A stretch of 6,091 nucleotides of DNA. It comes from Dysgonamonadaceae bacterium. GTDB lineage: Bacteria; Bacteroidota; Bacteroidia; Bacteroidales; Azobacteroidaceae. The stretch is from NCBI GenBank assembly GCA_031255425.1, contig JAIRSN010000032.1:1-6091 (forward strand). Direction: 5' to 3'. Of this stretch, positions 1 through 6,089 are shown piece by piece. The notes below the pieces were generated by a model. That model was not told the DNA's origin and did no database searches. It saw nothing but the letters and a program-made list of their open reading frames with translations. Both the position numbers and the translations under genes were made by a program. Numbering within the stretch: the first letter of the stretch is position 1; every line of letters starts with the position of its first letter.

Positions 1-98
1 TCTGCCAAACCACCGGGAGTTGCCAAACGATTCCAAAGGATGTTTTGAGATATTCTTTCAAAAACGTATTCGATCTGAAATTGTTCTTTTTTCATCAT
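1..98 (-). CDS. START-like (SRPBCC-fold) domain protein, N-terminal part only
   Basis: A leftward reading frame opens with ATG ATG at 98-93 and stays open to the window edge: 32 codons plus two bases. The translation begins MMKKEQFQIEYVFE and continues through the segment LWNRLATPGGLA. From memory of the family, this resembles the N-terminus of small (about 125-130 residue) Bacteroidota START-like proteins, which begin MxKExFxIEYVF and then have LWNxxxTPxGL, usually followed by an aromatic-rich WFAD segment that would lie off the window. The fold is a helix-grip hydrophobic pocket. The ligand and role of this group are not known to me; the protein has no signal peptide and should be cytoplasmic. 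Either ATG could be the start. The leader (99-140) is A/T-rich with a TTTG near 126-123 on the minus strand, but no convincing full promoter. The gene is divergent from the M6 protease. The strength of the call is limited by the short visible length. Confidence 0.7.
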   Translation of the reverse strand, partial: MMKKEQFQIEYVFERISQNILWNRLATPGGLA

Positions 99-214
99 TC
101 TGAACACTTTTGGCGCAAGGTACAAAAAAATATATATAAATGAAAAAATTTAACATTATTCTGAACTTTCGCCGGGCGCGCGCAAGCGCGGTCCCACGGG
201 AAGCGATTATTCTC
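99..214. other. Divergent intergenic segment left of the repeat block
   Basis: The first half (about 106-165) is strongly A/T-rich with an alternating TA run at 131-138 and should hold the leader and promoter of the leftward START-like gene, although no clean -33/-7 pair was found. The second half switches abruptly to G/C-rich sequence, including a short self-complementary stretch at 179-190 (CGCG, loop CAAG, CGCG). The nine bases ATTCTGAAC occur at both 97-105 and 158-166. No gene is supported: the 68-codon frame starting at 140 runs into the repeats and gives a low-complexity Arg-rich peptide. Confidence 0.4.
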
Positions 215-228
215 TCCGCCCGCCGCCG

Positions 229-253
229 GCGGCGCAGCCGCTTTTGTATTTTT
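229..253 (+). terminator. Terminator-like hairpin at the start of the left long module
   Basis: GCGGC (229-233), loop GCA, GCCGC (237-241), followed by a T-rich run (TTTTGTATTTTT). This has the form of a short rightward intrinsic terminator. The stem is only five base pairs, and no rightward gene ends just upstream, so function is uncertain; it may simply be part of the repeat. Confidence 0.3.
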
Positions 254-325
254 GGGAGGCAAGTCCCCCTATACGTAGCTAAGCAGATACACCGTACTCC
301 TTTAAAATATAAAAGACACTGCGTG
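230..325. repeat. Long module, left copy (direct repeat)
   Basis: This 96-base stretch is repeated with minor changes at 593-683. Shared landmarks are CGGCGCAGCCGC at the left end, TTTTGTATTTTTGGGAGGC, CAGATACACCGTACTCCTTT, and AAAAGACACTGCGTG at the right end. The left copy is five bases longer in total, the main difference being ACGTAGCTAAGCAG here against GCGTAGCAG on the right. The module contains TATTTTTG, which fits the TAnnTTTG -7 consensus, but G/C-rich sequence lies where a -33 TTTG would be expected, so promoter activity is doubtful. Confidence 0.88.
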
Positions 326-592
326 TCCGCCCGCCGCCGGAAGTAACTTTCCAACTGAATTCTTACTTCCGCCCACCGCCGGAAGTAACTTTCCAACCGA
401 ATTCTTACTTCCGGCCGCCGCCGGAGGTTACTTTTCAACTGAATTCTTACTTCCGGCCACCGCCGGAGGTTACTTTCCAACTGAATTCATGGTTCCGGCC
501 GCCGCCGGAGGTTACTTTCCAACTGAATTCTTACTTCCGGCCGCCGCCGGAGGTTACTTTTCAACTGAATTCTTACTTCCGGCCACCGCCGG
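326..592. repeat. 42-base tandem repeat, six units plus a closing core
   Basis: GAATTC recurs at 357, 399, 441, 483, 525 and 567, exactly 42 bases apart. Each unit is the 15-base core followed by a 27-base module of the form ARGTWACTTTYCAACTGAATTC plus a short tail. Units 1 and 2 have AAGTAAC after the core and CGCCC within their cores; units 3 to 6 have AGGTTAC and mostly CGGCC, so the array has a left-right polarity. Around each core the flanks are partly complementary: TTACTTCCG and CGGAAGTAA pair perfectly across the core at 368-382, and later copies pair imperfectly. Transcripts or single strands could therefore form a row of hairpins. The fourth unit is the odd one, with GAATTCATGG in place of GAATTCTTAC. 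Confidence 0.92.
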
Positions 593-616
593 CGGCGCAG
601 CCGCTTTTGTATTTTT
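592..616 (+). terminator. Terminator-like hairpin at the start of the right long module
   Basis: Same structure as at 229-253: GCGGC (592-596), loop GCA, GCCGC (600-604), then TTTTGTATTTTT. It would stop rightward transcripts that have crossed the 42-base array. The same caveats apply: a short stem, and presence only because the module is duplicated. Confidence 0.3.
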
Positions 617-683
617 GGGAGGCAGTTCCCCTATGCGTAGCAGATACACCGTACTCCTTTAGAATTATAAAAGACACTGCGTG
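593..683. repeat. Long module, right copy (direct repeat)
   Basis: Right-hand counterpart of the module at 230-325, in the same orientation, 91 bases long. It differs by a few substitutions and small indels, for example AGAATTATAA here against AAAATATAA on the left. Identity is high enough to imply a fairly recent duplication or ongoing homogenisation. Together the two copies bracket the 42-base array. Confidence 0.88.
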
Positions 684-686
684 TCC

Positions 687-719
687 GGTGCCGGGCAAAA
701 ACCCGCAGACACCTTTTTT
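687..719 (+). terminator. Possible rightward intrinsic terminator upstream of the M6 gene
   Basis: GGTG (687-690) and CGGG (692-695) can pair with CCCG (702-705) and CACC (710-713), with a small internal loop and a CAAAAA apical loop. Six T residues follow directly (714-719). It lies just left of the protease promoter, so it could insulate that promoter from rightward read-through out of the repeat block. The left arm overlaps the degenerate ninth core. Confidence 0.35.
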
Positions 720-732
720 GAGTCATCCGAAA

Positions 733-763
733 ATTGCAGATTCCTTTTATATTACTATATTTG
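733..763 (+). promoter_or_regulatory. Bacteroidota-type promoter for the M6 protease
   Basis: A perfect match to the -7 consensus TAnnTTTG (TATATTTG, 756-763) is preceded, after exactly 19 bases, by ATTG (733-736), a good -33 element. Transcription would start near 770, giving a leader of roughly 68 bases that becomes almost pure A/T before the ATG. No Shine-Dalgarno sequence is present, as is usual in this phylum. Confidence 0.65.
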
Positions 764-837
764 CATTTGAATAAGAATTACGCAACTTATTCTTTTGGTG
801 TGAAGTATTATCCTTTAATTTTTAATTTAATTATATT

Positions 838-3771
838 ATGAAGCGTTTTTTCAGTCTGACATTTGCAGTATTGCAATTTATCGTTTTTCGTGTCGATGCC
901 ATACCTGCCTATCCTTATCCCGTACAGTACCAACAACCTGATGGCTCCATTCTTACCATTGTCCTGAAGGGCGACGAGCGGGTGCATTGGGCTACTTCTG
1001 CCGACGACTATACGCTGTTGTTGAACAAAACCGGCTTTTATGAATATGCTCAGCAAACGCTCTCCGGCGATCTGAAGCTCTCAGGTATCCGTGCCAGTGA
1101 GCCGGACAAACGTTCCCGGAACGAATCTCTTTTCCTGAAAAATACAACGAAAAATGTCCGCTACAGCCGCGAACAGGTGAACCTGCTGAAACAGGTCTGG
1201 GCGTCCAAAGAAACGGCGCTGGCAAGCATTGCGGAAGGTCTTAGGAACGGCACCCGGAAGTCGACGGCGGTCAACGGCGCTGTGCGCGCCCCGCTTATTC
1301 TGGTGCAGTTTCCGGGAAAGTCGTTTACCAAATCGAAACAGGACTTTGAGATGCTGACCAATCAACCCGACTACCGGTCTACCCCGGACGGAAGCATCAC
1401 GGGTAGCGTGCGCGATTATTTCTACGACAATTCGTACGGACAACTTGAGTTTCAGGTGGATGTTTACGGCCCGTACACGATGGCACACAATATTGCATAC
1501 TACGATCATTCGAGCAGCGGCGGAAATCCGGCAATAATGACGCGGGAAGCCGTCCGCGCGGCGGATGCCGACGGCTGCGATTTTCGGGACTACGATCTCG
1601 ACGGCGACGGCTACGTCGATGTGCTGCATGTTGTTTTCGCCGGTTACGGCCAGGAAGCCGGCGCGCCCGTCGGAAACTCTATCTGGTCTCACGCTTCCAA
1701 GACGTATGATGAAAGGGATGGCCGGCCTTACCCGCTGCTCGTGGACAGCAAGATCGTTTTTAATTATTCCTGTTCGCCGGAATTGAGGGAAAGCAGCGGC
1801 GGAAGAATTTCCCATATCGGCGTTATTACGCACGAATTGAGTCACATATTCGGCTTGCCCGACTTTTACGATACCGACTATGGAGACCACGGACAGGCCA
1901 TTGATACCGGCGAATGGGATATTATGGCCAAAGGTTCGTGGAACGACCGGGGACGTACGCCTGCCGGCCACAATGCCTGGTCGAAGAATTACCTGGGCTG
2001 GGTGCCTGCCGTCGAACTTTCGGCGAAAGCGGATGTCACCTTGCCCAATCCCGCGCAACAGGGAGCCGTTTACCGGGTCAATACAACGACGCCCGGAGAG
2101 TATTTCCTGCTGGAAAACCGGCAACGGCAGGGTTGGGACGCTTACATTCCTTCCAACGGAATGTTGATCTATCATGTGGATCAAAACGCGAATTGGAGCG
2201 ACAACTGCCTCAACTGTAATCCCTCGCACAGGGGATTGTATGTCAAGCAGGCAGGCGGCGGCGCCGGCAGCGACTATGCAAACCGCACAACCGATCCGTA
2301 TCCCTCGGCGGGAAATACGGAATTTACCGATACCTCCGTCCCCGATTCCAAGTCGTGGGCGGGCGCGTTTACCAACAAACCCATCACCGCCATCACGCAG
2401 AATACCGCCGACCGGACCGTCTCTTTCCAATTTATGTATCTTCCGGATTATAGCGATGCGTCGCTGGAACAGTTTATCGACCTGCCTGCCGTGGATTATT
2501 TTACGGGAGAAAAAGACATCAAAGTGGAACTTGGGAATCAGGGCGCCCCGCTGACCGCGGCTACCATCGACTGGACGGTCGACGGACAGGCGCAAACGCC
2601 TTTCCAGTGGACCGGTTCTTTGTCCAACGGGCAGAAGGATACGCTGACCATCGGCCGGGTGAACCTGGCGCCGGGGGAACATACCTTTTCCGCATCCGTC
2701 ACGGCGAACGGCGACGAAAATGCCGGCAACAATACGATTACCACCCGGGTCGAAATGAAGACGCCGGAAACCTTGTTTCATGTGCCGTTTGCCGAAGACT
2801 TTGAGTCCGGCGCTTCCGGATGGACCACACTCAACAGTGCGGATGCCGACCAATGGTATGTGGGATCGGCGACCGCTGCTTCCGGCACGCTTTCCGCCTA
2901 TATCTCCGGCGACGGCGGCACGACCAACCATTCCACCGCGAATCAGGATCCGGTGTATCTGTTTTGCGATATTTTCCTCACGCCTTATTCCACCCGCGGC
3001 TATTACCAGTTGGGTTTCGATTGGAAAGGCGGTTCCGTAGATGCCTCCCTCACCGTTCTGACCGCCGCTACCGGCACGGAATCGGTTGACGATATGATCC
3101 GCCTGGGCGAGTTCGGCGCGGCGGATACCTGGAAAAAAGCGCATATCGACCTGCCCGACTGGCAGACGGTCTACGCCGGAAACTTGCGGCGCCTGCTGTT
3201 TATGTGGAAAAACAGTTCCGGTTCGAGCCTCCAGCCTGCCATTGCGATTGATAATGTTGCGGTCCGGTATGTTGAACCGTCGGATACGCGGTTGAATCAT
3301 CTCTCCGTAAGTCACGGCACTTTGTCGCCCGCTTTCCACCCCGACACCCTCCGGTATACGGTGGAAGTCGACGATACGGTAAGCAGCATCTACCTGAAAG
3401 CGGAAGCAAACAACCTGAATGCCACCGTCGCCGGGGCGAATGCAGAGAAGACCCTGAGTCCGGGCGCGAACCTGTTCAGCATCCGGGTGACGGCAGCGGA
3501 ACCCATTTTCCGTAAAACATATAATGTAACGGTGAACCGCAAAGAGCCCGCGGGCATCGGATACCCCGCCGCTGCGGTGGACGTATATCCCAATCCCACG
3601 ACCGGTAAAGTGTATGTGGAAAATGCCGGCGGCGCGGAAATCCGGGTCTATAACCTGCCCGGGGAGTTGCTGTTGCGCACCGGCCAAAACAGCGTGGATC
3701 TGTCCGGTTACCCGAAGGGCGTCTACCTTTTGCAGGTCGACGGGCAAAGCCGGAAAATAGTGAAGCAATAA
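838..3771 (+). CDS. Secreted M6-family zinc metalloprotease with T9SS sorting domain
   Basis: A 977-residue extracellular endopeptidase of the immune inhibitor A-like M6 family. Residues 1-21 are a signal peptide (MKRFFSLTFAVLQF..., likely cut after VDA). Residues about 22-145 look like a propeptide. The catalytic domain (about 145-540) has an Asp-rich, likely Ca-binding loop DYDLDGDGYVD (251-261), the zinc motif HELSHIFGLPD (332-342; ligands H332, H336 and probably D342, catalytic E333) and a Met-turn-like GEWDIM (358-363). Downstream come a CARDB-like Ig domain (548-643), a MAM-like jelly roll (about 648-812), a cadherin-like beta sandwich (about 817-900) and a T9SS type A C-terminal domain (about 907-977; VYPNPTTGKVYVEN, ending KIVKQ). 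The last should direct outer-membrane translocation and surface attachment or release. All catalytic residues are intact, so it is probably active. The start is supported by the signal peptide and by the promoter at 733-763. Its physiological substrate is unknown. It is monocistronic and convergent with the antiporter. Three DT(L/V) tripeptides (601, 836, 846) fit the Bacteroidales O-glycosylation motif. Confidence 0.93.
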   Translation: MKRFFSLTFAVLQFIVFRVDAIPAYPYPVQYQQPDGSILTIVLKGDERVHWATSADDYTLLLNKTGFYEYAQQTLSGDLKLSGIRASEPDKRSRNESLFLKNTTKNVRYSREQVNLLKQVWASKETALASIAEGLRNGTRKSTAVNGAVRAPLILVQFPGKSFTKSKQDFEMLTNQPDYRSTPDGSITGSVRDYFYDNSYGQLEFQVDVYGPYTMAHNIAYYDHSSSGGNPAIMTREAVRAADADGCDFRDYDLDGDGYVDVLHVVFAGYGQEAGAPVGNSIWSHASKTYDERDGRPYPLLVDSKIVFNYSCSPELRESSGGRISHIGVITHELSHIFGLPDFYDTDYGDHGQAIDTGEWDIMAKGSWNDRGRTPAGHNAWSKNYLGWVPAVELSAKADVTLPNPAQQGAVYRVNTTTPGEYFLLENRQRQGWDAYIPSNGMLIYHVDQNANWSDNCLNCNPSHRGLYVKQAGGGAGSDYANRTTDPYPSAGNTEFTDTSVPDSKSWAGAFTNKPITAITQNTADRTVSFQFMYLPDYSDASLEQFIDLPAVDYFTGEKDIKVELGNQGAPLTAATIDWTVDGQAQTPFQWTGSLSNGQKDTLTIGRVNLAPGEHTFSASVTANGDENAGNNTITTRVEMKTPETLFHVPFAEDFESGASGWTTLNSADADQWYVGSATAASGTLSAYISGDGGTTNHSTANQDPVYLFCDIFLTPYSTRGYYQLGFDWKGGSVDASLTVLTAATGTESVDDMIRLGEFGAADTWKKAHIDLPDWQTVYAGNLRRLLFMWKNSSGSSLQPAIAIDNVAVRYVEPSDTRLNHLSVSHGTLSPAFHPDTLRYTVEVDDTVSSIYLKAEANNLNATVAGANAEKTLSPGANLFSIRVTAAEPIFRKTYNVTVNRKEPAGIGYPAAAVDVYPNPTTGKVYVENAGGAEIRVYNLPGELLLRTGQNSVDLSGYPKGVYLLQVDGQSRKIVKQ

Positions 3772-3779
3772 GCCTGCAC

Positions 3780-3835
3780 AACGTTACAATTTACGCTTTT
3801 TAATAATCAAGGTAGAAGGCATAGATTGTAACGTT
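3780..3835. terminator. 11-base perfect inverted repeat across the convergent gene ends
   Basis: AACGTTACAAT (3780-3790) and ATTGTAACGTT (3825-3835) are exact reverse complements separated by 34 bases. The left arm covers the antiporter stop codon (3784-3786); the right arm lies inside its last codons. Read rightward the stem is followed by TCCTTTTC, so it could help end the protease transcript inside the tail of its neighbour. Read leftward no T-run follows. The stem is A/T-rich and the loop long, so termination is only a possibility; an mRNA-end stabilising hairpin for either transcript is an alternative. Confidence 0.35.
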
Positions 3836-6036
3836 TCCTTTTCGTGGCCGGAAATATCGAGCCATGTTTCATAACTGATTAACATAAAATTCTGTTTGGA
3901 AAGCAGTTCCACCGGAAGAGCGGCAGACCGGACAAACAGGGTTTGAGGATAGGTGTTCAGGAAGGCGCGCACGTTTCCTTCGGACAACTTGTTCTTTTCG
4001 ACCTTGTCGCCCAGTTCGGAGAGATAGATCCGCGCCCGGTTGAAGGCAATCAGGTTGCTTGCGTATTCGAGCAGGAATACGTCCCGCGCGTTTTTCAATA
4101 CGACGACGACTTCCGTTGCCCGCTCAAAGTCGCGGTTGACAAAGATACCGACGGAAGAATGTGCCTGATGAATAAATTGCTGCGTCTTATCTTTCAATAA
4201 ATGACCCGGATACATCCATTGGTAAGCGTCCGTGAATTTCGACGCCTCCCGGTCCTGCGGGGATACGGACAGCGATAATCCGGCGCCAACCAGCAGGAAA
4301 TCAAACGCCTCCCGGTTGACGATGCTCACAATCTGTTGTCCCGCGTCGTAGGCGACGTCGTAGCGGGTGTTTATCGAAAGATCCAGTTGCTGCGCCTCTT
4401 CGAGGATGGGCGCGAAACTGACGCTTTCGAAGTTTTCGGTGTGCATCGGGTTCACTTCCGTCCCGACGGTCAGGTGCAGGGCGGTAATATCGAGGGCTTT
4501 CTCTCCTTTGGCAAAGACTTGCTGCGCCACATTCAGCAGTGTTTTCCCGTTGCTTGCCCGCCCGAAGGACAGCAGCAGGCGGAACTGGTGCGGGAACCTG
4601 CCGGGCAATGCGGCGCTTTTTCTCCCGCAACAAAGTTTGATAAATGCCAACAGCGGGCCGGTCATAAATGTTGTGACCAACGTCATGATTACCAGCATCG
4701 TGAAAATCGACGGCGAAAGGATTTTCATCTCGTATCCGATACTCAGGATAATCAGTTCCATCAGCCCCCGCGTGTTCATCAGGGCACCCATGTACCAACT
4801 GTTTTTCCACGATTCGCCGGTGAAACGGGCGGGGAGCGCCGTGCCGATGATTTTCCCGAATACGGCAACAAAGATAAACAGCAGGCAGACGCCCCATTCG
4901 GCGGGCGAATGAATCAATCCGATCTGGGTTTTCAGCCCGGTGGAAACGAAGAACAGCGGCAGGAAAACGCTCAGCGCCACGTCTTCTACTTTTTCCGTCA
5001 AAATCTTTCGGAATTGAATGTGGGAAGGCATAATCACACCCGCCATAAACGCGCCGAAAAGGGCATGAATACCGGCGGTTTCCGTTGCGTAGGCCGAGGC
5101 TATCAGGATAAGGAACATAAAGGCGACGATTGTTTTGTTGACCACCTCCCGGTTGTGGTAAATGTTTCCGATAATATTGAGGAAGGGCTTCAAAACGAAG
5201 AACATAAACAGCAGGAACGCTGCTGCAAAGAGGATGGTATAGACTGCCCCGACGAAGGTCCCTGTCTGGGCGATGGCGATGACGATTGCCAGCAGGCACC
5301 ACGCCGTGACGTCGCCGTTGGCAGCGCTCGCCAGCGAGAGCGTTCCCAGGTGCGACTTCGCCAGTCCTTTCTCCTGTATGATTCTCGCCAGGACGGGAAA
5401 CGCGGTGATACTCATGGATATGCCGATAAACAGGGCGTAGGGAACGAAGGGCGTCGTCTGTGCCGCATAATAAGGATAGGTGAACCAGGCTGCCGCCATG
5501 CCGCAGATAAACGGGAAAAAGGTTCCTGTGTGGCTGATCAGGATGGTTTCGTTGAACTTCTTTTTCACCTCTGCCATATCGAGTTCCATGCCGATGACGA
5601 ACATAAAGAATATCAGTCCGATCTGGCTTAGAATGTGGATGTTGCCCAGCGATTCGGGCGAAAAGAGGAAGTCCGACACGCCGGGGAATGCCTGAGCCAG
5701 TACGGATGGTCCGAGAACGATTCCGGCAACGATTTCCCCTACCACGGAGGGTTGTTTCATCTTGGTAAACAGGTAGCCGAAGACGCGGGCGACGAACAAT
5801 ATCGTGATTACTTGCAAGAGCAGGACGGAAATGGGCGTCCGGGCATTTTCGTCTATCGAACGGGTGAAAATAGAAAAGCCTTCGGAGATGAAATGTCCGG
5901 CGCCCTTGTCCGGTTCCGGGGTCGGGACGGCTGTTGTTTCGAAGCCGGCGCCCCAGTGAATGATTCCGTACGCCAAAATACTGCATACCGCCAACATGCC
6001 GGTATAAAATAAGAGATTTTTGACGCCTTTGTTCAT
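3784..6036 (-). CDS. CPA2-type cation/proton antiporter with USP-like cytoplasmic tail
   Basis: A 750-residue inner-membrane monovalent cation:proton antiporter (Na_H_Exchanger domain, CPA2/Kef/CHX-like). An extra N-terminal membrane segment (about 7-30) and a polar, probably periplasmic stretch (31-66) precede the transport domain (about 67-470). Recognisable signatures are KQPSVVGEIVAGIVLGPS, SITAFPVLAR (F213-R218), the core ANGDVTAW (N240-D242-W246), GAFMAGVIMP and NTRGLMELIIL (421 onward). The tail (about 480-750) looks like two successive universal-stress-protein-type alpha/beta units, as in plant CHX exchangers; there is no RCK/TrkA-N domain. The ion (K+ or Na+) cannot be told from sequence. 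The usual CPA2 Asp-Asp pair reads Gly-Asp here. The ATG at 6036 is chosen because the alternative TTG at 6060 falls within the predicted -7 box; an in-frame TGA lies upstream. The gene is convergent with the protease (12-base gap). Confidence 0.92.
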   Translation of the reverse strand: MNKGVKNLLFYTGMLAVCSILAYGIIHWGAGFETTAVPTPEPDKGAGHFISEGFSIFTRSIDENARTPISVLLLQVITILFVARVFGYLFTKMKQPSVVGEIVAGIVLGPSVLAQAFPGVSDFLFSPESLGNIHILSQIGLIFFMFVIGMELDMAEVKKKFNETILISHTGTFFPFICGMAAAWFTYPYYAAQTTPFVPYALFIGISMSITAFPVLARIIQEKGLAKSHLGTLSLASAANGDVTAWCLLAIVIAIAQTGTFVGAVYTILFAAAFLLFMFFVLKPFLNIIGNIYHNREVVNKTIVAFMFLILIASAYATETAGIHALFGAFMAGVIMPSHIQFRKILTEKVEDVALSVFLPLFFVSTGLKTQIGLIHSPAEWGVCLLFIFVAVFGKIIGTALPARFTGESWKNSWYMGALMNTRGLMELIILSIGYEMKILSPSIFTMLVIMTLVTTFMTGPLLAFIKLCCGRKSAALPGRFPHQFRLLLSFGRASNGKTLLNVAQQVFAKGEKALDITALHLTVGTEVNPMHTENFESVSFAPILEEAQQLDLSINTRYDVAYDAGQQIVSIVNREAFDFLLVGAGLSLSVSPQDREASKFTDAYQWMYPGHLLKDKTQQFIHQAHSSVGIFVNRDFERATEVVVVLKNARDVFLLEYASNLIAFNRARIYLSELGDKVEKNKLSEGNVRAFLNTYPQTLFVRSAALPVELLSKQNFMLISYETWLDISGHEKETLQSMPSTLIIKKRKL

Positions 6037-6057
6037 TCGGTTGATTGTTTTTCCGGT

Positions 6058-6089
6058 CAAAGATAGTGAATTTATGCAAATTTTTCAAG
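6058..6089 (-). promoter_or_regulatory. Bacteroidota-type promoter for the antiporter
   Basis: On the minus strand CTTG (6089-6086) is followed after 20 bases by TATCTTTG (6065-6058), a perfect TAnnTTTG -7 match. The predicted transcript would start near 6051, leaving a leader of only about 15 bases before the ATG at 6036. That short leader has no Shine-Dalgarno sequence and excludes the upstream TTG as the start codon if the promoter is real. Confidence 0.6.

Larger units (their letters stand above)
215..694. repeat. Composite modular repeat block (core plus long and short modules)
   Basis: A 15-base GC-rich core, TCCGSCCRCCGCCGG, starts at 215, 326, 368, 410, 452, 494, 536 and 578, with a shortened copy (TCCGGTGCCGG) at 684. 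The intervals between cores are of two kinds. The outermost interval on each side is a long module (230-325 and 593-683); the six inner ones are a 27-base short module. The order is therefore core-L-core-(S-core)x6-L-degenerate core, an almost symmetrical arrangement. The block lies between two divergent genes. I do not recognise it as a named element. It carries no plausible protein gene. The shared core at every junction is what unequal recombination or slippage between cores would leave, but that origin is an inference. Confidence 0.85.

Noticed and set aside
3..28. TGCCAAAC occurring twice 18 bases apart at the left edge, as if from another tandem repeat
   Set aside because: Explained by coding sequence on the minus strand, where two similar Leu-Ala codon pairs fall six codons apart.
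140..346. 68-codon plus-strand frame starting MKKFNIILNF
   Set aside because: The start looks plausible, but the frame goes straight into GC-rich repeat sequence, gives Arg runs, and ends inside the first 42-base unit. No promoter or family resemblance was seen.
58..480. 140-codon minus-strand frame with a 14-residue repeated Arg-rich motif
   Set aside because: It exists because the 42-base repeat length is a multiple of three, so the frame stays open through the array. It begins at a TTG just after an in-frame TGA made by the variant fourth unit, is low in complexity, and runs through the opposite leader and over the START-like gene start in another frame.
326..592. CRISPR-like array appearance (regular short repeats)
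   Set aside because: The intervals between cores are nearly identical to each other, unlike CRISPR spacers, and no cas gene is present in the window.
215..694. Insertion sequence or MITE remnant
   Set aside because: No transposase fragment, no terminal inverted repeats at the block ends and no target-site duplication could be seen; the outer modules are direct, not inverted, repeats.
1081..3768. 895-codon open frame antisense to nearly the whole protease gene
   Set aside because: It is in register with the sense codons, so it only needs the sense gene to avoid TTA, CTA and TCA. GC-rich third positions explain that. The predicted protein has no recognisable family.
6037..6060. TTG at 6060 as the antiporter start, adding eight residues
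   Set aside because: The TTG lies within the TATCTTTG -7 box, so it would precede the transcript start; the ATG at 6036 gives a normal N-terminus (MNKGVKNLLF) leading into the first membrane segment.
4301..6088. 595-codon frame on the antiporter strand and a 431-codon frame opposite it (4336-5631)
   Set aside because: Both are shadows of the antiporter gene in other frames. The antiporter frame alone gives membrane helices and family motifs.
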